DNA of 64,000 bases from Kutzneria kofuensis (GTDB taxonomy: Bacteria; Actinomycetota; Actinomycetes; Mycobacteriales; Pseudonocardiaceae). Location of the stretch: positions 1,676,038 through 1,740,037 of the forward strand of contig NZ_JACHIR010000001.1 in NCBI RefSeq assembly GCF_014203355.1. The letters run 5' to 3'. The translations under genes were made by a program, and so were the position numbers. Of this stretch, positions 7,421 through 15,088 are shown piece by piece. The notes beneath the pieces are model-generated. The model saw nothing but the letters and a program-made list of their open reading frames with translations. It was not told where the DNA came from and did not search any database. Every line of letters starts with the position of its first letter. Positions within the stretch are counted from its first letter, which is position 1.

Positions 7421-8272
7421 TCACCCAATCCGCTGCATCGCCTTCTCCCGCCGGGCGGCCACCGTGGAGCCGGACTCGCGCCGGGCCATCCGGCGCAGCA
7501 CGGCGGGGGCCAGCGCGAGGCCGATGACGGCCCAGACGCCCAGCACGGCGAAGGTCTCCCAGCCGCGCCACGAATGCCCGATCTCGACGGCGAGCGCGGA
7601 GTCGGGCAGCAGCGACGACCGCATCCCCAGCCCCAGCCAGTACATCGGGAACGCCTGCGCCAGCCACTGCACCCACACCGGCAGCACGGTGATCGGGTAC
7701 AGGATGCCGGACACGCCGAGCAGGGCCATGATCGGCATGCTGGCGAACCCGATCATCCGCGGGTTGGCGAACAGCGAGCCGAGCACCGCACCCACCGGCA
7801 TGGTGGCGAACAGCCCGACCACGAGGACGGCGACCAGCTTGAGCCAGCCGGCTGGGCCGGGGACGGCCACCTGGTCGAACGCCAGCAGCGCGTACGTCAG
7901 CGTGATGGCGAGCCCGACCACGGTGGCGCCGGTGATCACCACGACCTTGCCGATCAGGTACGCGAGCATGCCGTTGGGCACGGCCTTGGCCCGCAGCAGC
8001 GTGCCGTCCTCCCGCTCGGTGCTCAGCGCCTGCGTCATCGTCAGCAGCCCGGTGAAGCACACGTTGGACCCGAGCACGCTGGTCACCATCAGCGTGCCGA
8101 TGGACAGCCCGGTCGCCCCGGTCGGCACGGCCCGCAGGAAGGCCATCGCCACCATGAAGATCACGTTGGGCAGCAGGAACGCCACCAGGTCCTGGGGCGT
8201 GGTGAACAGCTGCCGGAACTCGATGAGGCCGCGGGCCCAGCCGCTGCGCGCGGCGGTGGTCAGCTTGTTCAC
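7421..8272 (-). CDS. ABC-2 type exporter permease
   Basis: The 283-residue protein has six hydrophobic segments typical of ABC-2 permeases, including the conserved region REDGTLLRAKAVP after the second helix and a C-terminal half ending in basic residues. It should form the membrane part of an exporter with the ATPase encoded just upstream. GTG 8272 overlaps the ATPase stop by 4 bases (GTGA), so synthesis of the two is coupled. Exporters of this DrrA/DrrB-like kind move hydrophobic drugs or lipids out of the cell; the actual substrate is unknown. Confidence 0.88.
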   Translation of the reverse strand: MNKLTTAARSGWARGLIEFRQLFTTPQDLVAFLLPNVIFMVAMAFLRAVPTGATGLSIGTLMVTSVLGSNVCFTGLLTMTQALSTEREDGTLLRAKAVPNGMLAYLIGKVVVITGATVVGLAITLTYALLAFDQVAVPGPAGWLKLVAVLVVGLFATMPVGAVLGSLFANPRMIGFASMPIMALLGVSGILYPITVLPVWVQWLAQAFPMYWLGLGMRSSLLPDSALAVEIGHSWRGWETFAVLGVWAVIGLALAPAVLRRMARRESGSTVAARREKAMQRIG

Positions 8273-9168
8273 CGGGCCACCTCCTCGAACTCGCGCACGG
8301 CGCGGTCGGCCGCGCCGGACTCGACGCCCCGCACCAGGGCCATGTACGTGTCCTCGAGGCTGGCCCGCCGCACCTCCAGATCGGCGATCTCCTCGCCGTA
8401 CTGGGCGAACAGCTGCCGCACGAACGCCGTCGAGTCGGTGCTGGCGTGCACGAACCGCTCGCCGCCACGGCTCCACCGCACCTCGGCGGCGGTGTTCATC
8501 CGCCGTGACAGGGCATCCGCGGAGCCGTCCGCGATCACCCGGCCGCCGGCCAGCACCAGGATCCGGTCGGCCAGCTTCTCGGCCTCGTCGAGGTCGTGCG
8601 TGGTGAGCAGGATCGTGGTGTCCTCGAAGTCGACGAGCTGGTGCACCAGGTCGTGGAAGTCGCGCCGCGCCTCGGGGTCGAAGCCGACCGTCGGCTCGTC
8701 CAGGAACAGCAGGTCGGGCCGGCCGACGATGCCGACGGCGACGTCCAGCCGGCGCCGCTGCCCGCCGGACAGCCGGCTGACCCGCTTGCCGGCGTGCTCG
8801 GTGAGGCCGACCCGCTCCATCAGCTCGTCCGCCGGCCACGGCGTGCGGTACGGCACGTAGTACGTGGCCAGGTGCGCGAGCAGCTCCCGCACCCGCCACC
8901 GGCCGTGGTCGCGCCAGGACTGGAGCACGATGCCCAGCCCGGCGCGCCACGCCTCGTCGCCGCGCGCCGGGTCCACGCCCAGCACGCTGACCTCGCCGGC
9001 CGAGCGTTTCCTGAAGCCCTCCAGGATCTCGATCGTCGTGGTCTTGCCCGCCCCGTTCGGTCCGAGCAGGGCGAGCACCTCCCCCCGGTGGGCCTGGAAC
9101 GTGACCCCGGTCAGCACATCGGTCGAGCCGTAGCGCATCCGCAGGTCACGAACGTCGAGCACGCTCAT
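8269..9168 (-). CDS. ABC transporter ATP-binding protein, drug-export (DrrA-like) type
   Basis: The 299-residue ATPase has a Walker A (GPNGAGKTTT), a Q-loop (GIVLQSW), the signature LSGGQRRRLD, a Walker B LLFLDEPTVGFD and the H-loop LLTTHDLDEAEK, followed by the C-terminal extension found in DrrA-like exporters. It powers the ABC-2 permease encoded immediately downstream. A strong GGGGGAGGGG ribosome site precedes the ATG. It is the first gene of the ATPase-permease-XRE operon, and the symmetric sequence at 9201-9220 lies in its promoter region. Confidence 0.93.
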   Translation of the reverse strand: MSVLDVRDLRMRYGSTDVLTGVTFQAHRGEVLALLGPNGAGKTTTIEILEGFRKRSAGEVSVLGVDPARGDEAWRAGLGIVLQSWRDHGRWRVRELLAHLATYYVPYRTPWPADELMERVGLTEHAGKRVSRLSGGQRRRLDVAVGIVGRPDLLFLDEPTVGFDPEARRDFHDLVHQLVDFEDTTILLTTHDLDEAEKLADRILVLAGGRVIADGSADALSRRMNTAAEVRWSRGGERFVHASTDSTAFVRQLFAQYGEEIADLEVRRASLEDTYMALVRGVESGAADRAVREFEEVAR

Positions 9169-9200
9169 GAACCCCTCCCCCGTCCAACAAGTGGAACGAA

Positions 9201-9220
9201 ATGTAGCAGACCTACTACAT
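9201..9220. promoter_or_regulatory. symmetric operator candidate ahead of the ABC exporter operon
   Basis: ATGTAGCAG-AC-CTACTACAT is a dyad with 9-bp arms and one mismatch, 33 bases ahead of the ATPase start. It sits where an autoregulating repressor would bind, and the XRE gene at the end of the same operon is the obvious candidate. No other feature explains the symmetry. Confidence 0.5.
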
Positions 9221-9243
9221 ACCGAGGAAGGAGTACGACAGGC

Positions 9244-10014
9244 TCAGAGCTCCTCGTGGGTGGCGTCGACCCGCCAGTAGCCGCTGAAGGCGATCATGTT
9301 CTTGGGCACGCCGCGGTCGCCGACGAGGTGCCGGCGCAGCGCCTTCACCACCGACGCCTCGCCGGCGAGCCAGGCGAAGACGTCGCCGTCGGGGAACTCG
9401 GCGGCGCACACCGCGTCGACCAGTCCACTGTGGACCCATCGAACGTCGGCATCGGCCGGGCTCGGCAACTCCTGCACCTCGTTCTCGTCGGCAACCTGGA
9501 TGTACGCCAACGCTTTCGCGCCGGCCGGCAGCGCGGCGAGCGAGGCGGCGATCGCCGGCAGCGCGCTCTGGTCGCCGGCGAACAGCGTCCAGTCGTACGG
9601 GCCGGGCCGGACGAGGTGGCTCTCCGTCGGCCCGAGCAGGCCGACCACGTCGCCGGGCTCGGCGGTGGCCGCCCAGCGCGTCGCCGGACCGTCGACGTCG
9701 TGCAGCAGGAAGTCGATGTCGATCTCGGACGCCTCGGCGCGGTGCGCCCGCACCGAGTAAGCGCGCATCCACGGCCGGCGCTCCTCCGGCACCGCCAGAT
9801 ACGACCGGTACCAGCCCATCACGTCGCCGTCCGACGGCGGCTGCGGCACCCACGGCCGCGGTTCGCCGTTGCGGCCGAAGAACAGCTTGACCTGCTGGTC
9901 CGGCGCCACGGAGGTGAAGTCGGCCAGCTCGGGGCCGCCGAAGGTGAGCCGACGGGTGCGCGGTGACACCTGACGCACGCGCGTGACCGTGACCAGCTTG
10001 TACCGCTTCAGCAT
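9244..10014 (-). CDS. siderophore-interacting protein (FAD-dependent ferric-siderophore reductase)
   Basis: The 256-residue protein matches the SIP family: an N-terminal FAD-binding barrel with RAYSVRAH (the RxYSxR flavin motif) and a C-terminal NAD(P)H-binding half with LFAGDQSALPAI and the final FSGYWRVDATHEE. It releases iron from imported ferric siderophores by reduction in the cytoplasm, as ViuB/FscN-type proteins do. Its ATG lies inside a 30-bp perfect palindrome that matches an IdeR/DmdR iron box, so the gene should be repressed when iron is plentiful. The message may be leaderless or read from the espG gene 9 bases upstream. Confidence 0.92.
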   Translation of the reverse strand: MLKRYKLVTVTRVRQVSPRTRRLTFGGPELADFTSVAPDQQVKLFFGRNGEPRPWVPQPPSDGDVMGWYRSYLAVPEERRPWMRAYSVRAHRAEASEIDIDFLLHDVDGPATRWAATAEPGDVVGLLGPTESHLVRPGPYDWTLFAGDQSALPAIAASLAALPAGAKALAYIQVADENEVQELPSPADADVRWVHSGLVDAVCAAEFPDGDVFAWLAGEASVVKALRRHLVGDRGVPKNMIAFSGYWRVDATHEEL

Positions 10015-10040
10015 TAGCTTAGGCTAGCCTAAGCTAATGC
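10011..10040. promoter_or_regulatory. iron box (IdeR/DmdR-type) as a 30-bp perfect palindrome
   Basis: The left arm GCATTAGCTTAGGCT is followed directly by its exact reverse complement. The inner 19 bases, from 10015 to 10033, match the actinobacterial iron-box consensus TTAGGTTAGGCTAACCTAA at 17 of 19 positions. The palindrome contains the stop codon of espG and the start codon of the siderophore-interacting protein gene. Confidence 0.88.
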
Positions 10041-10638
10041 GGGCGTGCAGCCGCCGCTCCACCTCCGCCGGATCACCCGGCGAGTAGTCGATCCGCGGCC
10101 GGCCGTCGATGCCACGGCTGGTGACCGCCAGGTAGCGCCCGTCATCGGTGTCGACCCAGCCGATGGACTCACCGTCGACGAGAAACGACCCGCCACCCAG
10201 CCGCGGCGAGCCCAGTGGCGTGCCGCCGGGTGCACCGGCCATGGGCGGCAGCTGCGCGACGAGCGTGGGCACGATCCGGGCCCGCGGCACGAAAGTGAAT
10301 CGGATGCCCTCGTCATGCCGAACGGCGATCAGCCCGCGGTCGGCGCCGAACACGCCGAGGGCGGTCAGCTGTTCGTCACCGGTCATGCCGAGCAGGCCGA
10401 TCGCGGGCTGGCCGGTGGCGAACAGCGTCAGCGTGTCCTGCAGCTCGGGCGTGAACCTGTTGCCCCGCAACAAACCCCGCTCCGCGAGGCTCGCGGCGAC
10501 CTGCGCGCGCAGCGCCGTGCGGTTGATTCCGTTGCCGTGGTACGGGAATGCGAACGGGAACCGGCGGAGCGTCAGTCCCAGCGCCTCTCCCACGGCGTCC
10601 AGTTCGACGAATGTGCACTCCAGCGCCACGGCGGCCAT
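10024..10638 (-). CDS. orphan EspG-family (ESX secretion-associated) protein
   Basis: The 204-residue protein resembles the EspG family: an N-terminal ECTFVELDAVGEALGL, a middle DRGLIAVRHDEGIRFTFVPRA strand pair and a C-terminal half with DGRYLAVTS and RIDYSPGD. EspG proteins are cytosolic chaperones for PE/PPE-like substrates of type VII secretion. No ESX components, WXG100 or PE/PPE genes are near, so its partner must lie elsewhere. ATG 10638 is the best start though it lacks a clear ribosome site. The stop codon lies within the iron box of the next gene, so transcription of both may be linked. Confidence 0.7.
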   Translation of the reverse strand: MAAVALECTFVELDAVGEALGLTLRRFPFAFPYHGNGINRTALRAQVAASLAERGLLRGNRFTPELQDTLTLFATGQPAIGLLGMTGDEQLTALGVFGADRGLIAVRHDEGIRFTFVPRARIVPTLVAQLPPMAGAPGGTPLGSPRLGGGSFLVDGESIGWVDTDDGRYLAVTSRGIDGRPRIDYSPGDPAEVERRLHARISLG

Positions 10639-10676
10639 CGTGACACACGAGCCGGCGAGCCAAGGCGTGACTCTTT

Positions 10677-11684
10677 TCAGCGCCGGCTGTCCAACGCCTT
10701 CACCACGTCGGTGGCGAGCTGCCGGGCCTGCGGCATGACATCGGACTTTCCGCCGATGGTGAGGTTCACCGTGACCACTTCGAACTCGTCGTCGGAGAAG
10801 GGAGACTTCGTGTACTGCACCTGCACGAAGCTGCTGGCCAGCTTGTCGTTGCCGATCTTGGCGGCCAGCGCCAGGCGGTTGCCGGCCTGGAAGGGCTGCG
10901 GCGTGCCGAGTTTGAACTGCGGCGGCCAGCCGTCCGAGGACAGCAGGATGCTGACGTAGTCGTGCCCCTTCACCCAGCTGCAGCCGTAGAAGCCGGTGGG
11001 CGTGACGGTGGCGGCGCCGCCGAGCGCCGCCGACGCGACGGAGGTCAGCGTCGAACACAGGTCGACGTCGCCGGCCGACCCGGTCGGGAACGGATTGTGC
11101 TTGAGGTTCCCGGATTTCAGCACGGCGAGTGCGCCCGTGAGCATCGCGTCGGCGGTCGGGCACGGGTCGGCGTCCGGATAGGACGACGAGTTCTTGGCCG
11201 ACAGCACGATCGCCTGGTTGCCGGCCAGCGTGACGCCGCGGACGCAGCCGACGTCCTTCTCGCCCGTGCCGGAGTAGACGGTGCGTCCGTCCACCTGCTT
11301 CGCCGTCACCGAGACCTGAAACTTCTTCAGGTAGTCGTCGGGCGATGCCAGGCCGGTCTCCGTCTCCACGGACAGCAGGTAGCCGGCGGTGACCTTGGGC
11401 GGGGTGGAGGTGTCGGCCAGCACCAGCGAGAAGTAGCACGTGCCGTAGGTGCTCAGCGTGTGGTCCAGCTTGAACTTCGGCGCCAGCGGCTTGAACGCGT
11501 CCTGGGGAGCGAACTGGCACGCGTCGGTCGTGCGCGGATCACCCAGCTCCGAGGCCGTGGTGGCGCCGGTGGACTGGTCCGGCCCGGCGCCGATCGGTTG
11601 GGCCACACCGGCAACTCTGCTGGCGCACCCGGATACGGCCATCGCGACACAGGCCAGGGCGGTGATCACTGTCTTTGTCCCCAC
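10677..11684 (-). CDS. DUF3558-like lipoprotein
   Basis: The 335-residue protein begins with a lipoprotein signal (MGTKTVITALACVAMAVSGC, lipobox VSGC) and so should be exported and anchored to the outer face of the membrane at the Cys. The rest contains two halves that each start with a short Cys-bearing segment (TDACQFAPQDAF and VDLCSTLTSVA) and hold a GxCxF/GCSW strand, the pattern of the DUF3558 family common in Pseudonocardiales. Function is unknown. It lies 38 bases ahead of the EspG gene on the same strand and may be co-transcribed with it. Confidence 0.75.
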   Translation of the reverse strand: MGTKTVITALACVAMAVSGCASRVAGVAQPIGAGPDQSTGATTASELGDPRTTDACQFAPQDAFKPLAPKFKLDHTLSTYGTCYFSLVLADTSTPPKVTAGYLLSVETETGLASPDDYLKKFQVSVTAKQVDGRTVYSGTGEKDVGCVRGVTLAGNQAIVLSAKNSSSYPDADPCPTADAMLTGALAVLKSGNLKHNPFPTGSAGDVDLCSTLTSVASAALGGAATVTPTGFYGCSWVKGHDYVSILLSSDGWPPQFKLGTPQPFQAGNRLALAAKIGNDKLASSFVQVQYTKSPFSDDEFEVVTVNLTIGGKSDVMPQARQLATDVVKALDSRR

Positions 11685-11702
11685 GGCTGGGACTGTAATG
11701 CC

Positions 11703-12275
11703 TCACCACTGTCCAAGCAGGAGGATCGCCGAACTCGTCGCCACCACGCCGATCAGCGCGCCGACAATTGTCTGAGCGATCGTGTGCTCCCGCAGCACCA
11801 CCCGGGACCAGCCGACCGCCACCACCGCGCCGAACCCCAACACCCACCACGGGCTCAGCAGTGCCATGAATGCCGTCACCGCGCCGCTGCCCACCGCCGC
11901 GTGCACGCTCACCTTCCACGCCAGCGTCACCAGGAAGAGTGGGACCAGCACCGTCAACATCGCGATCAGCGCTCCCACCAGGATCGGCGGCGCCCCCAGC
12001 ACCGCGAACAGCACGACGCAGCCGCCCACCGACACCATCACCAGCGGGATCACCACCAGACGGGCCTGCCTGGTGCGGACGTGCGGGTCGTGCCAGCTAC
12101 CCCGGGCGATGCCGAGCCGGATCACCACTCCCGGCACCACTCCCGCGAACACCACCGCCAGCAACGCCCAGGCCAGCCCGGTCGGCCCGCCCGTGCGCCA
12201 CCCGATCAGCACCAGCCCCGCCACCACCACGTTCTTCGGGTCCAGCACGTCACTGACCGCCTTGGCGAGCCTCAC
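11703..12275 (-). CDS. PAP2-like integral membrane protein, degenerate motifs
   Basis: The 190-residue protein is almost all hydrophobic, with about six membrane segments. Near the C terminus it has WSRVVLREHTIAQTIVGALIG, which lines up with the third PAP2 motif (SR-x-H-x3-D) except that Gln replaces the Asp, and KVSVHAAVGSG may match the second. The first PAP2 motif is not obvious. It may therefore be a PAP2-related protein with altered or lost phosphatase activity. The start is GTG. It lies just downstream of paaE on the same strand but is separated from it by a 130-bp repeat-bearing gap. Confidence 0.65.
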   Translation of the reverse strand: MRLAKAVSDVLDPKNVVVAGLVLIGWRTGGPTGLAWALLAVVFAGVVPGVVIRLGIARGSWHDPHVRTRQARLVVIPLVMVSVGGCVVLFAVLGAPPILVGALIAMLTVLVPLFLVTLAWKVSVHAAVGSGAVTAFMALLSPWWVLGFGAVVAVGWSRVVLREHTIAQTIVGALIGVVATSSAILLLGQW

Positions 12276-12295
12276 CCCACCATGATCGACACTGA

Positions 12296-12404
12296 ACCCC
12301 CGCGAGTCACGCTCTCAGGCACACCGAATGTGGGTTTCCGGTCCACACGATCGGGTGGGCCGGACAGTGACATTCGGTGTGTCCGAGAGCGTGACTCGCC
12401 GGGG
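12296..12404. repeat. inverted pair of the CATTCGGTGTGCC dispersed repeat
   Basis: Two copies of a roughly 30-bp repeat face each other. The right one contains ACATTCGGTGTG followed by CCGAGAGCGTGACTCGC; the left one (12302-12332) is the same sequence on the other strand, separated by about 37 bases. The pair can form a long hairpin right at the paaE stop codon, which suggests a terminator or mRNA-stability role. Further copies are at 27403 and 54334. Confidence 0.8.
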
Positions 12405-12406
12405 CT

Positions 12407-13459
12407 TCAGGCGTCGAAGTCGATCTCGATGTGGTCGGACGCCGGGAAGCTCTGGCAGGTGAGCACGAAGCCGGCGGCGACCTCGGCCGGTTCCAGGGCG
12501 AAGTTGCGGCGCATGTCGACCTCGCCGCACACCACCCTGGCCCGGCAGGTGCCGCACACGCCGCCCTTGCACGCGAACGGCAGGTCGGGGCGGACCCGCT
12601 GAGCGCCTTCAAGGATGGTGACGTCACGCGGCAGAGTGACGTCGGTGGTGCGCCCGTCGAGCTGAACCTTCACGGCGGAACTGGGGCCCTCGACGCCGGG
12701 TTCGGTGTGCCGCACGGGCTCCGGCGGCAGATCGTCGACGAAGAACAGCTCCTGGTGCACCCGCTCCCGCGGCACCCCGAGCTCGGCCAGCACGGTCTGA
12801 GCGTCGGTGACCATGCCGTACGGCCCGCACAGCCACCAGTGATCGACCTCGGCGACGTCCAGCAGTGCCGGCAGCAAAGCCCGCAGCTTGTCGGCGTCGA
12901 GCCGGCCGCTGAACAACTCGGCCTCCCGCGGCTCACGGGACAGCACGTGCACGAGGTCGAGGTTCTCCCGGTTGGCGTCCTTCAGGTCGGCCAGCTCGTC
13001 GGCGAACATCACCGTGTCGGTGCGCCGGTTCCCGTACAGCAACGTCGCCGACGACTTGCGCAGCACGGACGACGCGATGGACAGGATCGGCGTGATGCCG
13101 CTGCCGGCGGCGATCAGCACGTGGTGACCCGGCACGTCGAGGTCGGGGCTGAAGGAACCGGTCGGCGGCAGCACCTCGATCCGGTCGCCGGGACGGACCT
13201 CGCGCACCAGCCACGGCGAGAAGGAGCCGCCGGGCACCTCACGCACGCCGATCCGCGGCTTCGAACCCGCCGGGGCGCAGATCGAGTACGACCGACGCGC
13301 CTCGAGGCCGTCGATCTCCCGGCGCAGCGTCAGCGACTGACCGGGCTTGAACGCGTACAACTCCGTCAACTCGTCGGGCACGTCGAACGTGACGGCGACG
13401 GCATCGTCGCACAGTCGCTCCACATCGGACACCGTGAGCGCGTGAAACGTGGTGGCCAC
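12407..13459 (-). CDS. paaE: phenylacetyl-CoA 1,2-epoxidase reductase subunit PaaE
   Basis: The 350-residue protein has an N-terminal FAD domain (RRSYSICAP), an NAD(P)H domain (HVLIAAGSGITPILSI, WWLCGPYGMV) and a C-terminal plant-type [2Fe-2S] ferredoxin with Cys297, Cys302, Cys305 and Cys335. PaaE passes electrons from NADPH to the diiron PaaA subunit during ring epoxidation of phenylacetyl-CoA. It is the last gene of paaABCDE; its GTG follows the paaD stop codon with no gap. Its stop lies at the edge of the dispersed repeat. Confidence 0.95.
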   Translation of the reverse strand: MATTFHALTVSDVERLCDDAVAVTFDVPDELTELYAFKPGQSLTLRREIDGLEARRSYSICAPAGSKPRIGVREVPGGSFSPWLVREVRPGDRIEVLPPTGSFSPDLDVPGHHVLIAAGSGITPILSIASSVLRKSSATLLYGNRRTDTVMFADELADLKDANRENLDLVHVLSREPREAELFSGRLDADKLRALLPALLDVAEVDHWWLCGPYGMVTDAQTVLAELGVPRERVHQELFFVDDLPPEPVRHTEPGVEGPSSAVKVQLDGRTTDVTLPRDVTILEGAQRVRPDLPFACKGGVCGTCRARVVCGEVDMRRNFALEPAEVAAGFVLTCQSFPASDHIEIDFDA

Positions 13460-13951
13460 TCAGATCTCCTTGACGTGCTCGAAAGGTTCCGCGCAGGACC
13501 GGCACCGCCACAGCGCCTTGCAGGCGGTCGCGCTGAACCCGGAAACCTCGACGGTGTCGGCACTTCCGCACCGCGGGCAGGACACCGTCCGCACGGACGG
13601 TCCCAGTGTCAACGGAATCGGTCCGGACGCCCGCTTGGGCGCCGGCCCCGGCGGGGCGATGCCGGCCTCGGCGAGCTTGCGCCGGCCGGACTCGGTGATC
13701 CAGTCGGTCGTCCATGCCGGCTCCAGCACGACCTTGATCTCCACGTCCCGATAGCCGGCCGAACGCAGCCGGTGGTCGAGGTCGTCGCGCATGGCATCCA
13801 TTGCGGGGCAACCGGTGTAGGTCGGCGTGATGGCCACGACGACCCGATCCCCGTTGTCCTCGACGGACCGCAGCACACCCAGCTCCGCCAGCGTCAGCAT
13901 CGGCAGCTCGGGATCCGTCACGGTCTCGGCGACGGCCTGTGCGGTCACCAT
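13460..13951 (-). CDS. paaD: PaaD, MIP18/DUF59 iron-sulfur assembly factor of the phenylacetyl-CoA epoxidase
   Basis: The 163-residue protein has the DUF59 core (PELPMLTLAELGVLRSV, TPTYTGCPAMDAM with its conserved Cys) and a C-terminal zinc-ribbon-like region with two Cys pairs (CPRCGSAD and CRSC) preceded by an additional Cys. PaaD is needed for maturation of the epoxidase, probably of its iron centres. ATG 13951 or GTG 13948 could be the start; the latter would give a 4-bp GTGA overlap with paaC. Confidence 0.93.
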   Translation of the reverse strand: MVTAQAVAETVTDPELPMLTLAELGVLRSVEDNGDRVVVAITPTYTGCPAMDAMRDDLDHRLRSAGYRDVEIKVVLEPAWTTDWITESGRRKLAEAGIAPPGPAPKRASGPIPLTLGPSVRTVSCPRCGSADTVEVSGFSATACKALWRCRSCAEPFEHVKEI

Positions 13952-14790
13952 GTCGCACCCGGATGCGCCCGCGCCACGCTCTGCATCTCGGCCAGCATCT
14001 CCGCCAGCGCCTCGGTGTGCGAACCGTCGCGGCCCAGAACCTCGGCCACGCCGACGGATTCCGGCAAATGCAACCCCGAGGCGTCCAGCACCTGCGCGAT
14101 CACGGCGTCGAACTCGTCCCGAACCGAGGCCGGGTCGACCATCTCCGACGGATGTCCGGCGAACAACTCGCCGACATACGGCCAGACGGCGTCGATCCCC
14201 TCCTGCATCCTCTGGTGCGACAAGTCCGTGCCGTCGCCCAGCCGCACGACCCACTGCGCGGCGTAGTCACGGTGATACGTGACCTCCTTGACGCCCTTGG
14301 CCGCGATCGCCGCCAACACCGGATCCGCCGCCGACACCAGGCGCTGCAGCAGAGCCAGCCGCCACGTGCTGAACACCAGCAGCCGGGCCATGGAGAACGC
14401 GAAGTCGCCGTTCGGCAGCTCCACCAGCCGCACGTTCCGGAAGTCCGGCGCATCCCGCAGGAACGCGAAGTCGTCGTCGGAACGCTCGGTGCCGTCGGCC
14501 TTTCCGGCCCGCGTCAGCAGCAACCGGGCCTGCCCCAACAGGTCCAGCCCGATGTTGGCCAGAGCGACCTCGTCCTCCAGCTCCGGCGCCCGCGTGCACC
14601 ACTCCTGCAACCGGTGCGACATCACCAGAGCATCGTCGGCCAGCATCAGGGAGTACGCCGCCAGCCGGTCGGCGTCCACATCGGACGGAACGGTCGTGTC
14701 CACACCGGACAGCGGGTCGGCGAAGCCGGTGCCGAACGCCCAGCGGGCGTCGCCCTCGGAACTCAGTGCCTCATAGGCGTTGTCGAACAT
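13945..14790 (-). CDS. paaC: phenylacetyl-CoA 1,2-epoxidase structural subunit PaaC
   Basis: The 281-residue protein is the ferritin-like partner of PaaA: an N-terminal YSLMLADDALVMSHRLQEW helix, NIGLDLLGQARLLL and the later VKEVTYHRDYAAQWVVRLGDGT region are typical. PaaC lacks a working diiron site and supports the catalytic PaaA subunit in the epoxidase complex. It starts 10 bases after the paaB stop and overlaps paaD by 4-7 bases. Confidence 0.95.
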   Translation of the reverse strand: MFDNAYEALSSEGDARWAFGTGFADPLSGVDTTVPSDVDADRLAAYSLMLADDALVMSHRLQEWCTRAPELEDEVALANIGLDLLGQARLLLTRAGKADGTERSDDDFAFLRDAPDFRNVRLVELPNGDFAFSMARLLVFSTWRLALLQRLVSAADPVLAAIAAKGVKEVTYHRDYAAQWVVRLGDGTDLSHQRMQEGIDAVWPYVGELFAGHPSEMVDPASVRDEFDAVIAQVLDASGLHLPESVGVAEVLGRDGSHTEALAEMLAEMQSVARAHPGATW

Positions 14791-14800
14791 GGCCGCCTGC

Positions 14801-15088
14801 TCACATGTGGGGGACGTCGTCGGGGATCTCGTAGAACGTCGGGTGCCGGTACACCTTGTCGCCGCTGGGCTCGAAGAAGGGGTCCTTCTCGTCCGGACTG
14901 GACGCGGTGATGTCCGCGGCCTTCACGACCCAGATGCTCACGCCCTCGTTGCGCCGGGTGTAGAGGTCCCGGGCGTGCCGAACGGCCATCTCGTCGTCGG
15001 CGGCGTGCAGCGAACCGACGTGCACGTGGTTCAGCCCCCGCTTGCCCCGCACGAAAACCTCGTACAGCGGCCAACTGTTCCTGCTCAT
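14801..15088 (-). CDS. paaB: phenylacetyl-CoA 1,2-epoxidase subunit PaaB
   Basis: This 95-residue subunit has the usual PaaB layout: [20 protein letters not shown] at the N terminus, a central [20 protein letters not shown], and a C-terminal [16 protein letters not shown] tail. PaaB bridges PaaAC units and is required for activity of the complex. Its ATG overlaps the paaA stop (ATGA). Confidence 0.96.
   Translation of the reverse strand: MSRNSWPLYEVFVRGKRGLNHVHVGSLHAADDEMAVRHARDLYTRRNEGVSIWVVKAADITASSPDEKDPFFEPSGDKVYRHPTFYEIPDDVPHM

Noticed and set aside
7361-8860. A 499-codon plus-strand open frame over the ABC exporter genes
   Set aside because: It is antisense to the clear ABC permease and ATPase and rich in His, Gln and Arg as expected of a shadow frame.
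10037-10200. A plus-strand gene starting at the ATG in the right arm of the iron box
   Set aside because: The ATG is the mirror of the real start in the palindrome; the frame overlaps espG in antisense and has no family signal.
12296-12404. A CRISPR array suggested by repeated sequences
   Set aside because: The copies are inverted, few and far apart, without regular spacers or cas genes.
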